NCBI RefSeq assembly: GCF_019925205.1
Contig: NC_083565.1
Span: 2,213,001 to 2,277,000, forward strand
Direction: 5' to 3'
Source: Metopolophium dirhodum
Taxonomy: Eukaryota; Arthropoda; Insecta; Hemiptera; Aphididae
Length of the DNA stretch: 64,000 nucleotides
In this document: in pieces, positions 12,721 to 26,900 of the stretch
Layout of the letters: every line of letters starts with the position of its first letter
Numbering within the stretch: position 1 is the first letter of the stretch
Notes under the pieces: model-generated
The model's database searches: none
The model's input: the letters and a program-made list of their open reading frames with translations, nothing else
What the model was told of the DNA's origin: nothing
Translations under genes and position numbers: made by a program

Positions 12721-12957
12721 CATTCGTTCTTCAATTTAAGTGGTTTACCTCCGCACAGTTTGGTATTAACACAAGGAACTATAGTAATGATACTCTTGAG
12801 GAATTTAAATGTATTGTCCAATCTAATGAATGGTACAAGATTTATTGTACGAAATATGTACGACCATTCTTTAGACTTAGAATCTATAACTGGTGAAGGA
12901 ACTGGCCGGCGTTTTTTATTGCCTATAGAATTGACTTGGAGCGGTTGTAATAATACT
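12721..12957 (+). pseudogene. Helitron/PIF1-like DNA helicase C-terminal fragment
   Basis: An open frame reads FNLSGLPPHSLVLTQGTIVM, then LLRNLNVLSNLMNGTRFIV and GTGRRFLLP, closing with a stop at 12958-12960. The LPPH..L.L..G..VMLLRNL....L.NGTR.IV pattern is a conserved block near the C-terminus of PIF1-like helicases encoded by Helitron transposons and by the many short PIF1-like ORFs of insect genomes. An extra Ile (VMILLRNL) interrupts the usual VMLLRNL. The upstream Walker motifs and the Rep nuclease are absent, so this is a short remnant. A possible TATA-like ATATAAAA lies upstream near 12590 but need not belong to it. Confidence 0.75.
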
Positions 12958-12960
12958 TAG

Positions 12961-13543
12961 TGTATTGAAACAATAAACGTATTAAATAGTAATAAAAAAA
13001 AATAGAATTGATTTGACTCAGATCCTACTCTTCTCTTTTCATCTACTCAATTAAATTAGGTACCTTCAATTTTATGTTTTTTCCTAAATATTAGTGGCAC
13101 ATTATTATAACGATATAAATGATATACATTAATATACATTAATATTATTCAAAAATCTTATTTTTTTTTTTTACTGTTATCCGTCAGCGACGCGTAATAC
13201 GGCTAGTAATAATAATATTATAATACTGTTACTCAAATGATCGATTGCCTTCAAAAGTGTCACCCCGTAAAACAATACAGGCGCAGGCATAGAGGCATAT
13301 TATACACGATATATTTATAATAATATTGTCTAGCTCTATACTGTACAGTCTTCGGCCGGCGGATGGTGCGGCGTCTGTTTATTTCTCGAGGGTCTATTGT
13401 AGAGGCGGCGGCAGAGACAATAATAATTATTAGCATAAACACAAACGGGCGAAAAGAACGCGCCGACACGAGACGCGAGCGACCTTCGTTGATTTACACT
13501 ACAAAGCCTGACGACGAAGCCGCCGTCCTACTTGCACAATATC

Positions 13544-13578
<35 letters not shown>

Positions 13579-16500
13579 TGCGTATTATTATTGTATTTAT
13601 TGTGTGTACGTGGTGTTTGAGAGAAAAAAAAAATAAATAACAAAACAACAGGTCGGAAACTGTTATATTGTACGGCTCGTGCTGGCGTACACCTCTTGTA
13701 ATATTATACATAATAATAACGATGATAGTGATTATGATGGTAATTTCAAGTTCGGAAAGTTTGACATCTCGCGGTCTTGTACCTGCTACGCAACGCGCAG
13801 TGTATTAAAATAACATGTTAATATTATTATAATAATAATTTGCGCAGAACATGGTAACGGGTATTATGAGGTATAAAATATATATTATATATTTTTTTTT
13901 TTTCGTTACAATATTTATTTATGCAATTGTACAGTTGTAAATGTGTTTTTTTACAACAAGTATGCAAGCACTGTGGGAGTTGATGGGTTGGAATTCTTGA
14001 AGGAAGAATCCATCCAGTGATGGAACTCCATGACAGATTTGAGGTATAAATTAATATAATATTAAATACCAATGGTATATATTGCCTATAAATAAAGTAT
14101 TAATAAAGTATACCTACCTACGACGTGTGGCGTCGCCAGCTTCGTTCAAAAAACTCATTAGCGACTAATAACACTTCGTTTTTTTTTTCTTCAGAAAAAG
14201 CGTTTTTTTTTTGTTTTTACCCAATGTATCTATTTCTCGTCCTTCGCGTCTGGTAGATATTATACTAATGAACGTCAAACGAGTTGTTTATTTTATACAG
14301 TGGGAAATTCACTGTACAGATGCCTCACTTGTTGTCTGTAATAATAAAACGGTTTTATTGTTTTTTACATTTCAACACTGTATATAGTTAGCACCGTCAT
14401 GACAACAAACTCAAATAAACCGTAATATTAGTATACATAGATTTAGACTAAATTAATATACCTATATAGTATGTGTATATAGTATAATATACGTGTTATA
14501 CATATATTATACGTATATATATTATTATATTACAAATTAAAATACAGAATTGTTATATGGTCCACATGTACTCCGAAGGACATTTAAAGAGTTGAGAGGG
14601 TTCAAAAACGTTTTTTCCCTTTCATTGGTTATGGTGAAAAATTACCCACACTCCTCATGACTACGCATCGGCTTCCAAATTGTTGAACTTATTTAACCTT
14701 GATATCAGAAAAAAAATGTTAGAATTAATATTGAATATCATTTAATATTAATATCGATGCTATTCGTATACGTATTCTTGTAAAATATAAGTAAATAAAT
14801 AAAATTAAATATATAATACATATTATACGTTTACGAGTTACGAAGATGACACTTCACAGATGACACGTCTTCATCTCGTCTTGAACGGGTGTAATACTTG
14901 TATTTACTCTAATATTATGTTTTAAGAGGACGTCTTAACACGCACATTTTTGTATATAAAAACTTTTGTGTCGAAGAATAGTTTTCATTAACAATTAGTA
15001 GTTTAGTACGGTAAATAAGTAAAATAACATGAAAATTAAAGACATGCAAGAATTGTATCTGTATGGAATGACATAAATACATAATATATAATAACATCCC
15101 TTTTGCAACATATGTTTTTTCATGGAAAAAATATCAAATATTTTAATTTTAAATATCGTCTATACCAGTTCTAGAAGTTAAAACAAAAAATGTATATGTC
15201 AAGCTCCCAAATAATATTATTACTTATACCTACAATTATAATTGTTGTCTAAAATCATTATAGATTGGTATTTGAACTATCACTTAAGGTAGAGCATGTA
15301 TTTGTACCAATTTTTTTTTTATTTAGTTTTTCAATAATTATATTTCTCAACAATCAGTAATATAATAGTATAATAGACATGTGGTATATCCTGTAAATTA
15401 CTTTGAAATATTGTTTATTTATGTTATATTAAAATTTAAAAATCGTAAAATAGCCTATATCAAACCCCTTAAAAAGCGGGAGGAGTTTCTACTCATGTGT
15501 CATGGGTGACATTTTGGACGATGCACGAGTTATACAGAACAAGTACAATTTTTTATTATTATGCCATCTTATGGAAAACAATATTCTATGAGTATAGATT
15601 TTATGATTACTTATCAAAATGTTGTATTTTTATTGTCATAAATTAACTGTGAAGGTTTTAAATTCCACTACAACATTATAATGTTTAATTACAATAATTT
15701 ACAAACAATATAAATATTACACATTATTTCATTTCCCAAACATTTGTGATATTTTGACTATAAAATATGCATTATTTCTAATTTTCCAAATATATATTTT
15801 AAAATATTTAAGATTGAAAAAGTTCTCTGATTCTGAATTAAAATTGCCTATATTATACCCCTTAAGCTAGTGTGTAACATTATTATAATTAATAACATAA
15901 TATTATATTTTAAGGGTTTCTGAGATGACGGGGTTTAGTATAAGAGCTTGCCCCACAAGAAAACCTCTCAATATCAACAATTTTATAAAATTTAATACAT
16001 TTTTGTACCCCTTATTATACTAATAATGTACATTTCTCATCTCTCTACTTATTTTGAGCCACTTCAACCACTACTGCAGTGGTCGAAGTGGGAGGGGATA
16101 TCCCTCCGCAATTTTTATAATTTCCATTTTCCATTATTTCACATAATATTTCGAGCCAATTCGGCCACTATGGATAGTTGGGAAAATGTAGAATTACGTT
16201 TTAGAACTGAACGTCAACTTTTCCAAATGTATTATACTGTACCATAATCTAAGTGATATTAAAAAAAAAAAATCAAACATTTAAGCAATTGAAATGATAT
16301 AGCTTACGACAATGAAAACGTTGTGTTATTAATTTTAACATTGCATTGGGAAAGTAAATGTGTGTGTGGTTGTAATCAGATTTTGTTTTAACTAAATACA
16401 AAAAAAAATCAATCAAAACATAATATACGTGGAGTTTAATTTAATTTTACGGGTAGTTACTAGTTAGTAACTAGTTAGTACCTACGTAGAACGTTGGTGT

Positions 16501-18489
16501 GAACGGTAAGTGAAAACCGCACACAAAACGACGCTTCCTGACGAATTATTATGATACTATGTTAAACGATATAAATACGAAGTACCGGAAGTGGAAAATC
16601 TTAATGGCTGTAAATTACATAAACTGATTCGACCGTTTTATGATCACGCTCATCGTTATGGGCTGCAGTTGAATCGCGCTCACTTGACCTACGATTTTAC
16701 CTAAGTGCGAGCTCAAACGTCCGTCTCCCGTTATATAATATTATTATTACGTATAGGTACGTTCAACTGCGCAGGGGGTGAATGATTTGTCGAAAACACA
16801 CACCGCGACACGTCTCGGGTTCTGTAGTTGAGCGCGAGCGTTTATATGTACAACCGTCGTCGCCGCCGCCGCGAGTATAATGAATGCTCGTTTATTACAA
16901 TATTATAATATTTCGTTTACGCTCGTCTCGGGACAAAACATATTTTATGAATAAGTAAACGGACCTGGGTATACAAATGTCGTTAATTTGACATTATACC
17001 CGCCGCGGCGTGGCCGGACAGACGCGGCGCGCGCGCAATCGAACGTAATTACCCATATACTTACATATTATACGTATACCACTACGACGACGACGACGAC
17101 GAAGTTTTGAAAAGCGCCAACATTTTTTGAATATTTCCTCGTCACAAAAGACCTGTGCCACTGTGCGGTGTGAGTAATAGCTGGTAGGTAAGGTAGGCAG
17201 GCAGGTACAATACCTACGTGAGTAATATAATATAATATACCAAGGCTGTGGACCATTATAATATACGATGAGCTGATATTATATAGGTTTCCATAGTAGG
17301 AATAATAATAATAATATTGTGTATTTTGTCGGGTTGATTTTTATGTTTTCTCTCGTTGCGTCGACGCGGGTTTTTTTCACTCGCGTTCTATAATAATAAT
17401 ATAATGTAATATTATTGAACAAACACACGGCGCGTATCAACACGACGAGTTGTGGTTTTGAATTATTGTAATATAGAAAATACATCATGTTAGAAGCTCG
17501 TTGAAACTCAAAAATAGTAAACATTTTTTAATTTTTTAGGTTTTGGTTTAGTTTAACGTCTTATAAGTTATTTGTATTTACTATTTTTGTAAATAAAAAT
17601 TATTAATAAATATGAATTATTATGATAGTAATTGAAAAAAAAAATCATCAAATTTATTTAAACCTCACTTCTTATCCCATGGAGTTTATTTAAATTTAAA
17701 TACTATTTTTTGGTTTTGTCAAGGTATACAGGAGACAAGGATTCGAGAACTTCGCGCTATCTGTATTCTGTTACCTACCCGATAACCAAGCTCAAAAACA
17801 GTGTGCAAAAGTTAAATTTACTTTAGTGCATCATTGATTTATGTTTTTTTTAAATCGTTTAAAAAGTGTTTTAAAAAGTCTTCTTTTGATTTGCGTCATT
17901 TCAAAAAACGTCCTATTCCAGATCTGCGCAGTCGGTCTCAGCTTTGCCTGTTATAGAATGTGTTATAATAGTATTATAATATAGATAGTGAATATAATAT
18001 TGTAGCTGAATAATTATACGTTATAACAATACGTTTACGAGTATGTGTGGTAGCCTGCTGCACGGGGTAGTGCAGTAGTATTATAGCTTACAATATTATG
18101 TATTTATGTGTGATGGACGATCAATATAATATTGTATTTATCATTTCAACAAGGGGTTTGAAGTTGACCATGATTTAAGGCGTAATATGTAGGCAAATTG
18201 ACGTGTGGTGTTGGCGATTTGTGGTGGGAGGGGGGGAGTTGCAGGAAATGACGGATTTTGATTCAAAAACAATTATCCATTATTACCAAATCAAATTTCA
18301 ATGTTTATTTTCATAAAAAGTTTTATCAGTATTTTAACAAACGTTTTGGTAAAAACGTGTTAATCAAAATACGTTTTTGTAATTAAAACAGAGCACCATA
18401 ATATACATATTATTAAATGGAGTTATCTAAGCTAATAAGCAAAATAATATGGAAATAAGCCCTGCGTATATTTTTATATAAGCTTTATT
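12961..18489. other. Intergenic DNA with microsatellites and GC-rich islands
   Basis: No gene was recognised. Features are a (TG)n run near 13547-13574, GC-rich patches at about 13340-13530 and 16650-17110, reverse-oriented copies of the ATATAGGC motif at 15452-15472 and 15844-15866, and a short direct repeat TAGTTACTAGTTAGTAACTA near 16452-16480. Open frames here (for example 16026-16247) lack recognisable motifs. GC-rich patches next to a developmental gene could be control elements, but this is untested. Confidence 0.4.
13547..13574. repeat. (TG)14 microsatellite
   Basis: An uninterrupted TG dinucleotide run, followed by GCGCGTGCG. It accounts for the Cys-Val and Thr-His runs of the open frames on either strand. 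Confidence 0.95.
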
Positions 18490-18497
18490 ATTTACAC

Positions 18498-18721
18498 CAG
18501 TGCACTAGTAACCTAACCAGGGGTTGGTAACCGGCAGCCCGTGCATCTATTTCATACAATCATAAGGTCTGCTACAAAATGACAATGAATTTAAAATTTA
18601 ATATTTATAAATCTTCTTAAATGTACCAATAAAATATTATTTACATTTTTATTTTTATCCAAAACGGCCCTCAAAACTTTTTGAATATGGCCCAAGAGCC
18701 TAAACATTTTAACGACCACTG
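18498..18721. mobile_element. Non-autonomous hAT element (224 bp) with exact 8-bp target duplication
   Basis: The flanks ATTTACAC at 18490-18497 and 18722-18729 are identical, the 8-bp target duplication expected of hAT elements. The element starts CAGTG and ends CACTG, the hAT consensus. Near the left end is AGGGGTTGGTAACC and the right end is ACGACCACTG, as in many hAT-derived MITEs. It has no coding capacity. Confidence 0.85.
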
Positions 18722-18729
18722 ATTTACAC

Positions 18730-21700
18730 GAATAACGTGTATACAAGCTATATTATATATTTATATTATGATGTAAATCTAAGTTATTAGAGTCGTTTTC
18801 GAGTCCATAGGGGACAAGCAGACGAAGAAACATTCATTTATACATAGGTATAAAGCTTACAAATGACTTTATTCATTCAATAAGAGTATAAGACGCATAC
18901 AACGTGAGTTTTTGAGGTGATAATTTCATATAGTTGAAAAAGCCTAAAAGCCCAACTAATATAACTATAATATATACCACATTACGCGACGGTGTGGACT
19001 TCATCATTATATTAACGTATAATGTATATAGTCATATAGAGATGTCACATTTATGATATTGTTCCTTGTTTCTTCCCATCACGCACGAGGTTTTAGAATC
19101 GTATTTGTTATAATATAGGTACCTAATCCCTATAAATAATATATAATATACTATGATATTATATTATTTTAAACACGCCTTATCCGCAACGATTTTTGCC
19201 TACGCATTTTGTCTTACGTGTGAATCTGCGGTCGTTGGCTATAATATAATATTAACAGTTTGCCCGTCACTCGATCGCGCCAACACGATTTGCCTCGTAC
19301 TTTTTAAAAACGTCCTCCAAACGCGTTTAATATTATTAAATGGGCGTGCCGTCATCGCACGAGCTGTTGTCTCCTCAGCTGTTATCGCGTGAATCGTGCC
19401 GTGTCCTTTCGTATATTTTGTTTATTTTTCTCGTGCTTTACATAATATTAAATTATTATCTGACCGTGCAGACGAACGCTATGCGATCGACGAATCTATT
19501 ACGATTAAAATTTATGAACCGAAAAAACGGGTGACTGAAATGTGCGCCGATATTATTATAATACCTACTGCTTGAAGTTGGTCGTCCCTAAACGATAAGT
19601 CAGCGTGGGTATGCTCTTAGCCGCTTCGTCGGGAATAGATAACGTTTGGTCAAGTGTACAGATTACCTGTACTCATTATTTTAAGTGAGCCTGGCCATGA
19701 TCGTAGTTCAGTGCGCGGATCAGTGCGCAACTCAGTTTTTGTGTCACCAGCGTAAAAAGGAAAAAATAGGTATATATAAGATTAAACTGTATTTATAAGA
19801 TTCAATCAATTGTATACATATTTATTATTTAAGTGTAAAATTCGTTGGATCAGTATGATATATAATTATAGGTACCTACAAAATATATAATATTTTATAA
19901 TCCACAAAAATACAAATTTACAAAATTAATCATGGACCTTGGACAGTGTTGAATTATTAATGGTTATAATCATAGAGTATGATGATTATTTTCACAAACT
20001 ACTATTTTTATAGTCAATTTTTATTTAGTTCAATAATATGCATCATCTATATTGTAGGGGTCTGCAGTCGGTCGTGATTTAAGGAGAAAAATATAGGCAA
20101 ATTTATATGAAAGTATTTTGGTGACTTATCAGGCACAATATTATTATGCCAATGATTATTATGGTCACTTTTTTCAAGCCACTCAAATCAATGTAAAATA
20201 TCGCCGGAACGAATTTTAGTTTCAACAACGAATTTTCATTCGTCAACAAGTGTACCACCTATACGAGCATAATTTTATCATCGAGGTGGTGATATTAATA
20301 CGATTTCCAAAAACTGTTAAGGTTATAACACATTATACAACAATTATTGTGGATTTCATCGATATAAGCGCTCTAATCATCGGTTAATCGTAAAGTTTTT
20401 TTTTGGCCAACACTACAGAGTGAACCTATATATTGTCTAGTGGCCAAATCCATGTGCTATATAGGTAGGTGTGGAATTCGCTAGCTGATTGGCGCCGACC
20501 GGATCTAGCATACTGCGATTGTATAGTACTATATAGACATATTATAGTGTATAGTAAAAAAGTTTAACATCGAAAGCTGGTTTTTTTAAAACAAAAAATG
20601 CCGAAATAAAAATGCAGACACCCAAGAAAAATCCGAAACGCTCACGCTTTATATCGCACAAAAAAAATAATAGTAAGACCATAATTTAATATTATATATT
20701 ATTATACCGCGCCAAAACATGCGTATGCCTATAAAACGTGTTCACTTATAGTATGTACGATTTGAAGTTTGAATGGTCGAAAAACCGTACACTGCACGTA
20801 CAAAGTATATATATATATATGCTATTATACACATATATACACTTTGAGGCGTATAAGAAACGATAGTGTTGTCTCCCACGACGGAATTGCGGTCCGTGCA
20901 CGAATCGGGTCACGTCTCGAAAAAAACTTACATGCGCGAGCCGTGTCTAATATACCCATAATATTATATCCCACACTGTTATGACATTATCCTTCTCGCT
21001 TTGCTCAACTGTCGGAGCAGCAAGTGTTTTTTTAAAAAAAAAATGTATTCCGCGTCCGTCTTACCCCTTTGTATACGCGAAATCAATATTCGATATTTTG
21101 ATTCGCAACGCTGATCGTTCACAATCATGTTAAATCATCGGCATATTATATTATTTGTCCACGTCTGTTTATGAACATATTTTAATAAAAACATTTTCGA
21201 CTACTCATGACGACATGAGAAGATTGTATATCTAAAAATATTCTCATCGTATATACATACATATATTATATACATATTATATGTGTATACTGCATTATAA
21301 TACAGTGATAGTGTGATACAGATAAGTCATATAACTATGTGTATATCTATATAATATACACGTTCCTGCAATAGCCTTGGCCGCGGTGTGCACAACAATA
21401 ACAATAAGTAATTATAAGCCATGTAATAACCCTCCTCCAATTGTCAGGAAAATAGTATCGACCAGAGTGACCCTTTTTCGTTGTTCCTCCGTCAGGTCGA
21501 ATAATTGATCGTTTGCGGCGCGGCGTTCTTTGAAGGAAGGATAAAAATGTAGAGCGTCTCTACAAAGGGTTGATTCAAATCACCGCACCCTTATTGTTTC
21601 AAGGCGTGTTTAACGTGGAAACAAAACGTGTGTTTAAGACTGTAGGTCACAGTGATTGTCGGTCTCGACGAGATTACGCCGAAATACGAACAAAATATAA

Positions 21701-23166
21701 TATACAATATAGGTATACATGCATACGAATCGAGTGGATTTCGACATTGTGTAGGTACATTTTTAATAATATATTAATCATTGCGTTCGTCAATACGAAC
21801 ATTATAATAATAATATGTAGTTAGATATTATTAATGCGTTGTGGGTTAGTCTGCGCAAGTTTCGTCTTGTGGCTTTTGAATTTTCTTCATCTGAAATGGT
21901 TGAATCTGAATATTTTGAATACGATGGTGTACTTGCTAAGATGTATTATATGAATCGAAGGTGTAAATATTATTATTAGATAGATAATACGTAATTACTA
22001 ATACCTTATAAGAAATAACTATAGGGACCGGATTTTTATGTGAATGCTAATTTTTCTACTGTTGACAAAAAATAATTCTGATTTAATGACGTAGTGCGTA
22101 AAGATTCAATATATATGATAAGGCTGTTTTTCTTTGCATATTTTTAAATATTTGAGTAAAAATTAATATTTAATAATTTACATATTTTTCTACATTATTG
22201 CATAAAAGTTAATATATAAATATTAAGTACAATAATTTAAACTTTGCTCAAAGTTTTATTAAATTGTTGATCGTAAATCAACGACCAGATAAATTAATTT
22301 TTTTTAATATTTTCTATAGTATTCTTGTATACAAATCTGGAAACTAGAGATAACCAATAAGTACGACAGTCTATAATAATAGCAGCTTATCGCCAGAGCA
22401 GCTTAACCGATAAACAAATTATTTTAGGAGCGATTTTTTTGGGACCTATATACTCTAATGTAGTATATTATAATAATATATAGTATTAGTATGTAGGTAT
22501 ATACTATATATACTATTATAATATATTATTTTAAATAAAATGAATTATTTAAATGCCAGTGATGACCCTACTATCTAGTGGACAACTTTTTGCTGTAGGG
22601 TTGGGCCACTTTGACCATAAAATGTTGTTTATAGTATATTGTTTCTGCATCATGACGATTTCTCAAAATAAAAGAATTTATATTTTTGCTGTGGGTTAAG
22701 CTGTTTTGCAGGCACCACAGTGCACCTCGCCATAGTATTGTAGTTATACGCTGTCGGACTGCAGTGACACATATATTTGATGGTGTACCTATATAGGTAC
22801 ATACACTGCAGTTATAATATATTGTACTAAAATAGTATGTATATGCATACATTATAGCTCTTGCGATGACCTTGTAATAATACGTCCGACGGACCGCCGC
22901 GTGAATGCAATTATCGGTAATGACGAGTGTTTAAGTTATCACCAAAGTGTGCTTGAATATAATGACATTGGTTCAAAACGAAGGAAACCCGCGTATTTAT
23001 AGGCTAGCATAAATCATGTATTTTATCGATTTCAATATATATATTATGTGTGTATGTGTTATGTATAATATCGGTGGACGATGTGTGCAAATACGATGTA
23101 TGAAAACGCAATAAATACAGTGCCTGAGGACTACACACATACACACACACACATATATATTATATA
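18730..23166. other. Intergenic DNA, no gene seen
   Basis: Contains one further copy of the ATATAGGCAAATT motif (20080-20103; a related 18165-18200 copy lies just before this block), a possible hAT-type end TAGGGACCGGATTTTTATG at about 22022, a (TA)n run near 20809-20820, and a moderately GC-rich stretch at 21380-21700. Open frames here show no domain. Confidence 0.4.
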
Positions 23167-23908
23167 CAGGGCGATTCAACAAGTAAATGCTCACCCACAT
23201 TATTTTATTCCTTTAATATAATATGAAATCTACTAATAGTTGAGGATCGTAGTTATTTTCAAATATTTAGAATGTAATCGTAGTGACACAAACTTCTTTT
23301 TATTATAATTTATAAACGAGAACTATACCCATCCTCTTTTACGGTCAATTTCTAAGGAGTTGATTGTAAATGCATGTCCCTATAGGTATAAATCGACATT
23401 CGAGCTAATAGTTTCTGAGTTATTTAAACAAAAGTATACTATAAGGAAAAAGTCCGCATGACAGTATATTATATAGACTTAAAAGTTTTAACCATACGAA
23501 GACTATAGGCTTTGATTACAATTTCGCAATTTGTAAAAATTTTTCAAGTACCTATAATATAATATTATAATTTTATTATAGGTACGAGACTAAAATATTA
23601 CATTTCTTTTATATTTTATGTAGGTACCTATAGGTTATAACAGACAATACTATTATAAAGGATTAGTATCTTTAGAACATAAATAGTGTTATTCAGCTCA
23701 ACAACTTTCGAATTTGAAAAAAAAGTTTGTGTGGACAGCCGATATTCATGATACTACCTAAAATGGAATAACAAATATAAGTATTTTAAAATACAAGAAC
23801 TTGAAGTATAGCTTTGTGCCCTTACTTAAAAATTACAAAAATTATAGTATGAATAAATGCATTGTTAAAGGATAGAAGAGAAATGAGCATACTTGGTGAA
23901 CCACTCTG
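23167..23908. mobile_element. Tc1/mariner-like MITE with ~27-bp inverted termini
   Basis: The left end CAGGGCGATTCAACAAGTA..TGCTCA (from 23167) and the reverse complement of the right end, CAGAGTGGTTCACCAAGTA.TGCTCA (ending 23908), match at roughly four of five positions. Both ends are bordered by TATA, consistent with a TA target duplication. The 742-bp interior has no open frame of note, so it is non-autonomous. CAGGGTG-type ends are common among Tc1/mariner relatives; the exact superfamily is inferred. Confidence 0.75.
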
Positions 23909-26900
23909 TATAAATTCGTGTAATGGATTTTTGCAATGTTTAGTATTTACCCTATATTTTAGACATGGATTCGCGTGAGAACGGGAATTTTGATGTGGAG
24001 GACGAATGTTGGGTACGGTTTATGGATGAATATAAATATAGTATTATAATATATTATATTATTATGTAGGTCAAACAATAAATATTTTCTTTGGCATTGA
24101 TTCATTCTAATAGATGACACCTATAGGTGTCCGATATCTCTCGGAGTTAATTTCTTAAAAAAATATATTTATATTTACCTAGAAACGGTTTTAAAAACAC
24201 ACGTTTTATAATATAATTTATTTACGCGTGTATCAAAGCCCAGATTGAGAGGGTCAGGGGCTGTAGCAGGGGGACTGATATTTTCGTACAAGAAACATCT
24301 CAAAAAAGTACTCTTGACGAGATTTGCGAAATTGTTCTGAACACATAAAATATAATGATATTATACTATGTACGGCACGTCATATATAGGTAGGTAGAGG
24401 TACTTATAATAATATACGGTGAAGGTTTTGATTATTTGCAAAGTAGCTGTTATTGTGAGGACACCTGTCACCAATACGCGATCGGAGGTGCATGATATAT
24501 TATGTTATGCGTATATACCTGCATATTTATACGCGTATTCGAACTCCCACACTATAATAGACACACACATTATGTATTGTACTTATAGGCGTTACTATGT
24601 ATATACTATATTGTATATTATGCTATGTCCGTGCACTTCGGCCAGCAGCAGCAGAGGGTCTCTGGAGAGCGTCCACATCGAACGTCGTGTTTACATATTA
24701 TTATATATATTTGAAAACGAAAAAAAAGTGATGAAGTGCTCCCGGGGGTACGATCCGAACACATTCTTTATGGTATATTTTATAATGTAGTGTTGTTTTG
24801 TGAGCGCATATATGTATGATATTATGTGTATATAATATAATATAATATCGTATATTATTGTACTGCAGCAGTAGACCGACCGACGACCGCGGTGCCGGTC
24901 AATGGAGCTCGTGACCACTCGTTTTTTTTTTTTTTTGCTTATCGACGAGAGTAGGTATAGGTACATCGTAATAATAAAAATCTGTCGTTTTCATTATTGT
25001 GAGACCGGAGTGATCGATACAATAATCGTACTCACGCGCCCTAAAGTATAAAATATACATCGCATCCTTGTATTTTACACCGATGAGTATAATGTGTATA
25101 ATGTGTTTTATTATACTTTATGTTTAATGTTGAACGTGATCAATGATCGTATAAAACCGTAAATCATATTACAATATTATCGTTTTACACGCGTATATCT
25201 GTCTCGAGTTCGACACAAAAAAAAACCGTTTAACGTGAAATATTTTTCGAGAATACATTATATATAACATACATTCACCGATATGAGTACTTGAGTGACT
25301 GTCGATCTTATATACAGAGCCATATGTTTTCGTGTTTGCCGTTAAAAATTAACTTTGTGCCGTCTAACTATTGCCACGTATATAATACATTTAGTTCCTA
25401 GTGGCGCTTTAATTATGGATGGGGGGGGGGGGGGGGTAGATACAACCCTTTTGAGGTTTTTTTGTACTCAAATACTTTATAACGCATGACTGCTGCAAGG
25501 ACATTATTCTGCAATATACATTGTTATGTATTGTAATGCAAAAATATGTATAAATAATTTATACCTAGATATTATTAAGACGCATTTATATAACATTTAT
25601 TTCATAATATATAGACCAAATCTTTCATCTCACGTAAAATTGGTACAATATTATACGTCATATAGGTATCAAATCCGAATGGAAAGTATAATATATTTTA
25701 AGAATGTATAACATACTAGCGTCTCGCAAGCAAGATGCAATACTGCACGGTATAAGAGTAGGTATATACAAAACGTTAACGTTTAGACTGCAATATAGAT
25801 ATACCAGTCTGGTACAATATTATAGGTATAGGTATATACCATAATATTTATTATGCACATATAGGTAATGAACCGTCATAATATTCATAATAGTATCTTT
25901 ATCCGTTTACTCTGTTTTTTCGTAACGATTTCAAGTTATATCATAACGTAGGACATAGATATACGTATATAGGTTTCCCTATACTACATGGCTATATAAC
26001 TATATACAGCCTACATTTTACAAAGCGTACATCACTGCACATCACATGATATTGTAATTTTTAACTTCTATACCCATCGTAATGTTCAGAAAATATTATT
26101 ATACCTATATATTTTTGAAACGTTTAAAGTATAATATTATTTTTATTTAAATATAAACTCGCGGAAACCGTGACCATTAGGTGGTCTGGTGGTGATATTG
26201 AAAAAATTGAATTACAATACATATATAGAAAAAAATTAGAAGCTTAACGGATGCATATAAGGCTACTTAAGTACTAGATACGGTAGGGAGATATATATCT
26301 TGTTGTCTGTTGAGTAGATGGGTATGATGAATTATTTGATTGAAGCGGAGATAGAATTGGGGTAGTTACTGTATATTGAGTATATAAATAATATTTTATT
26401 GTGTGGATCAGCGATTGCAGTATATCGTGGAATCTATAATATATTTTTATTATCTTTTTATTCTTTCGTCAGTATACATATAATATTAAACAATATAGAC
26501 AATAATATAAACAATATAAGATATATTGTTGGTAATTATTTTCTTAAAATTATGGGTAAATATAACTTACAGCATAATTACATGCGCGTACTTATAATAT
26601 TATATCTTTTATAAAATAACAATAATTTCATAACGTTTTCCGTAGGTACATTTTACATAGTAAAATCACGATAAAAATAGATATTATAAATTAGATGTTA
26701 TTAAAGTAAAAAAATCATACACGATTGCAATAGTACAGACATTATTATGTTAGCGCTGCGTATATAGCTATAGCTAGGTATATAATATGTATACCTATAC
26801 AGTATAAAAAATTGATTGCTGCAACCTTTAAACCTTATGAGGTATGCACACTTCCATAATTCCTTAAGTATATAATTTTATATTTGAGGCTAAGACATTT

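Noticed and set aside
22021..22060. TAGGGACCGGATTTTTATG as a third copy of the hAT family
   Set aside because: It resembles the hAT terminus but no partner end or alignable interior was found; kept only as a note.
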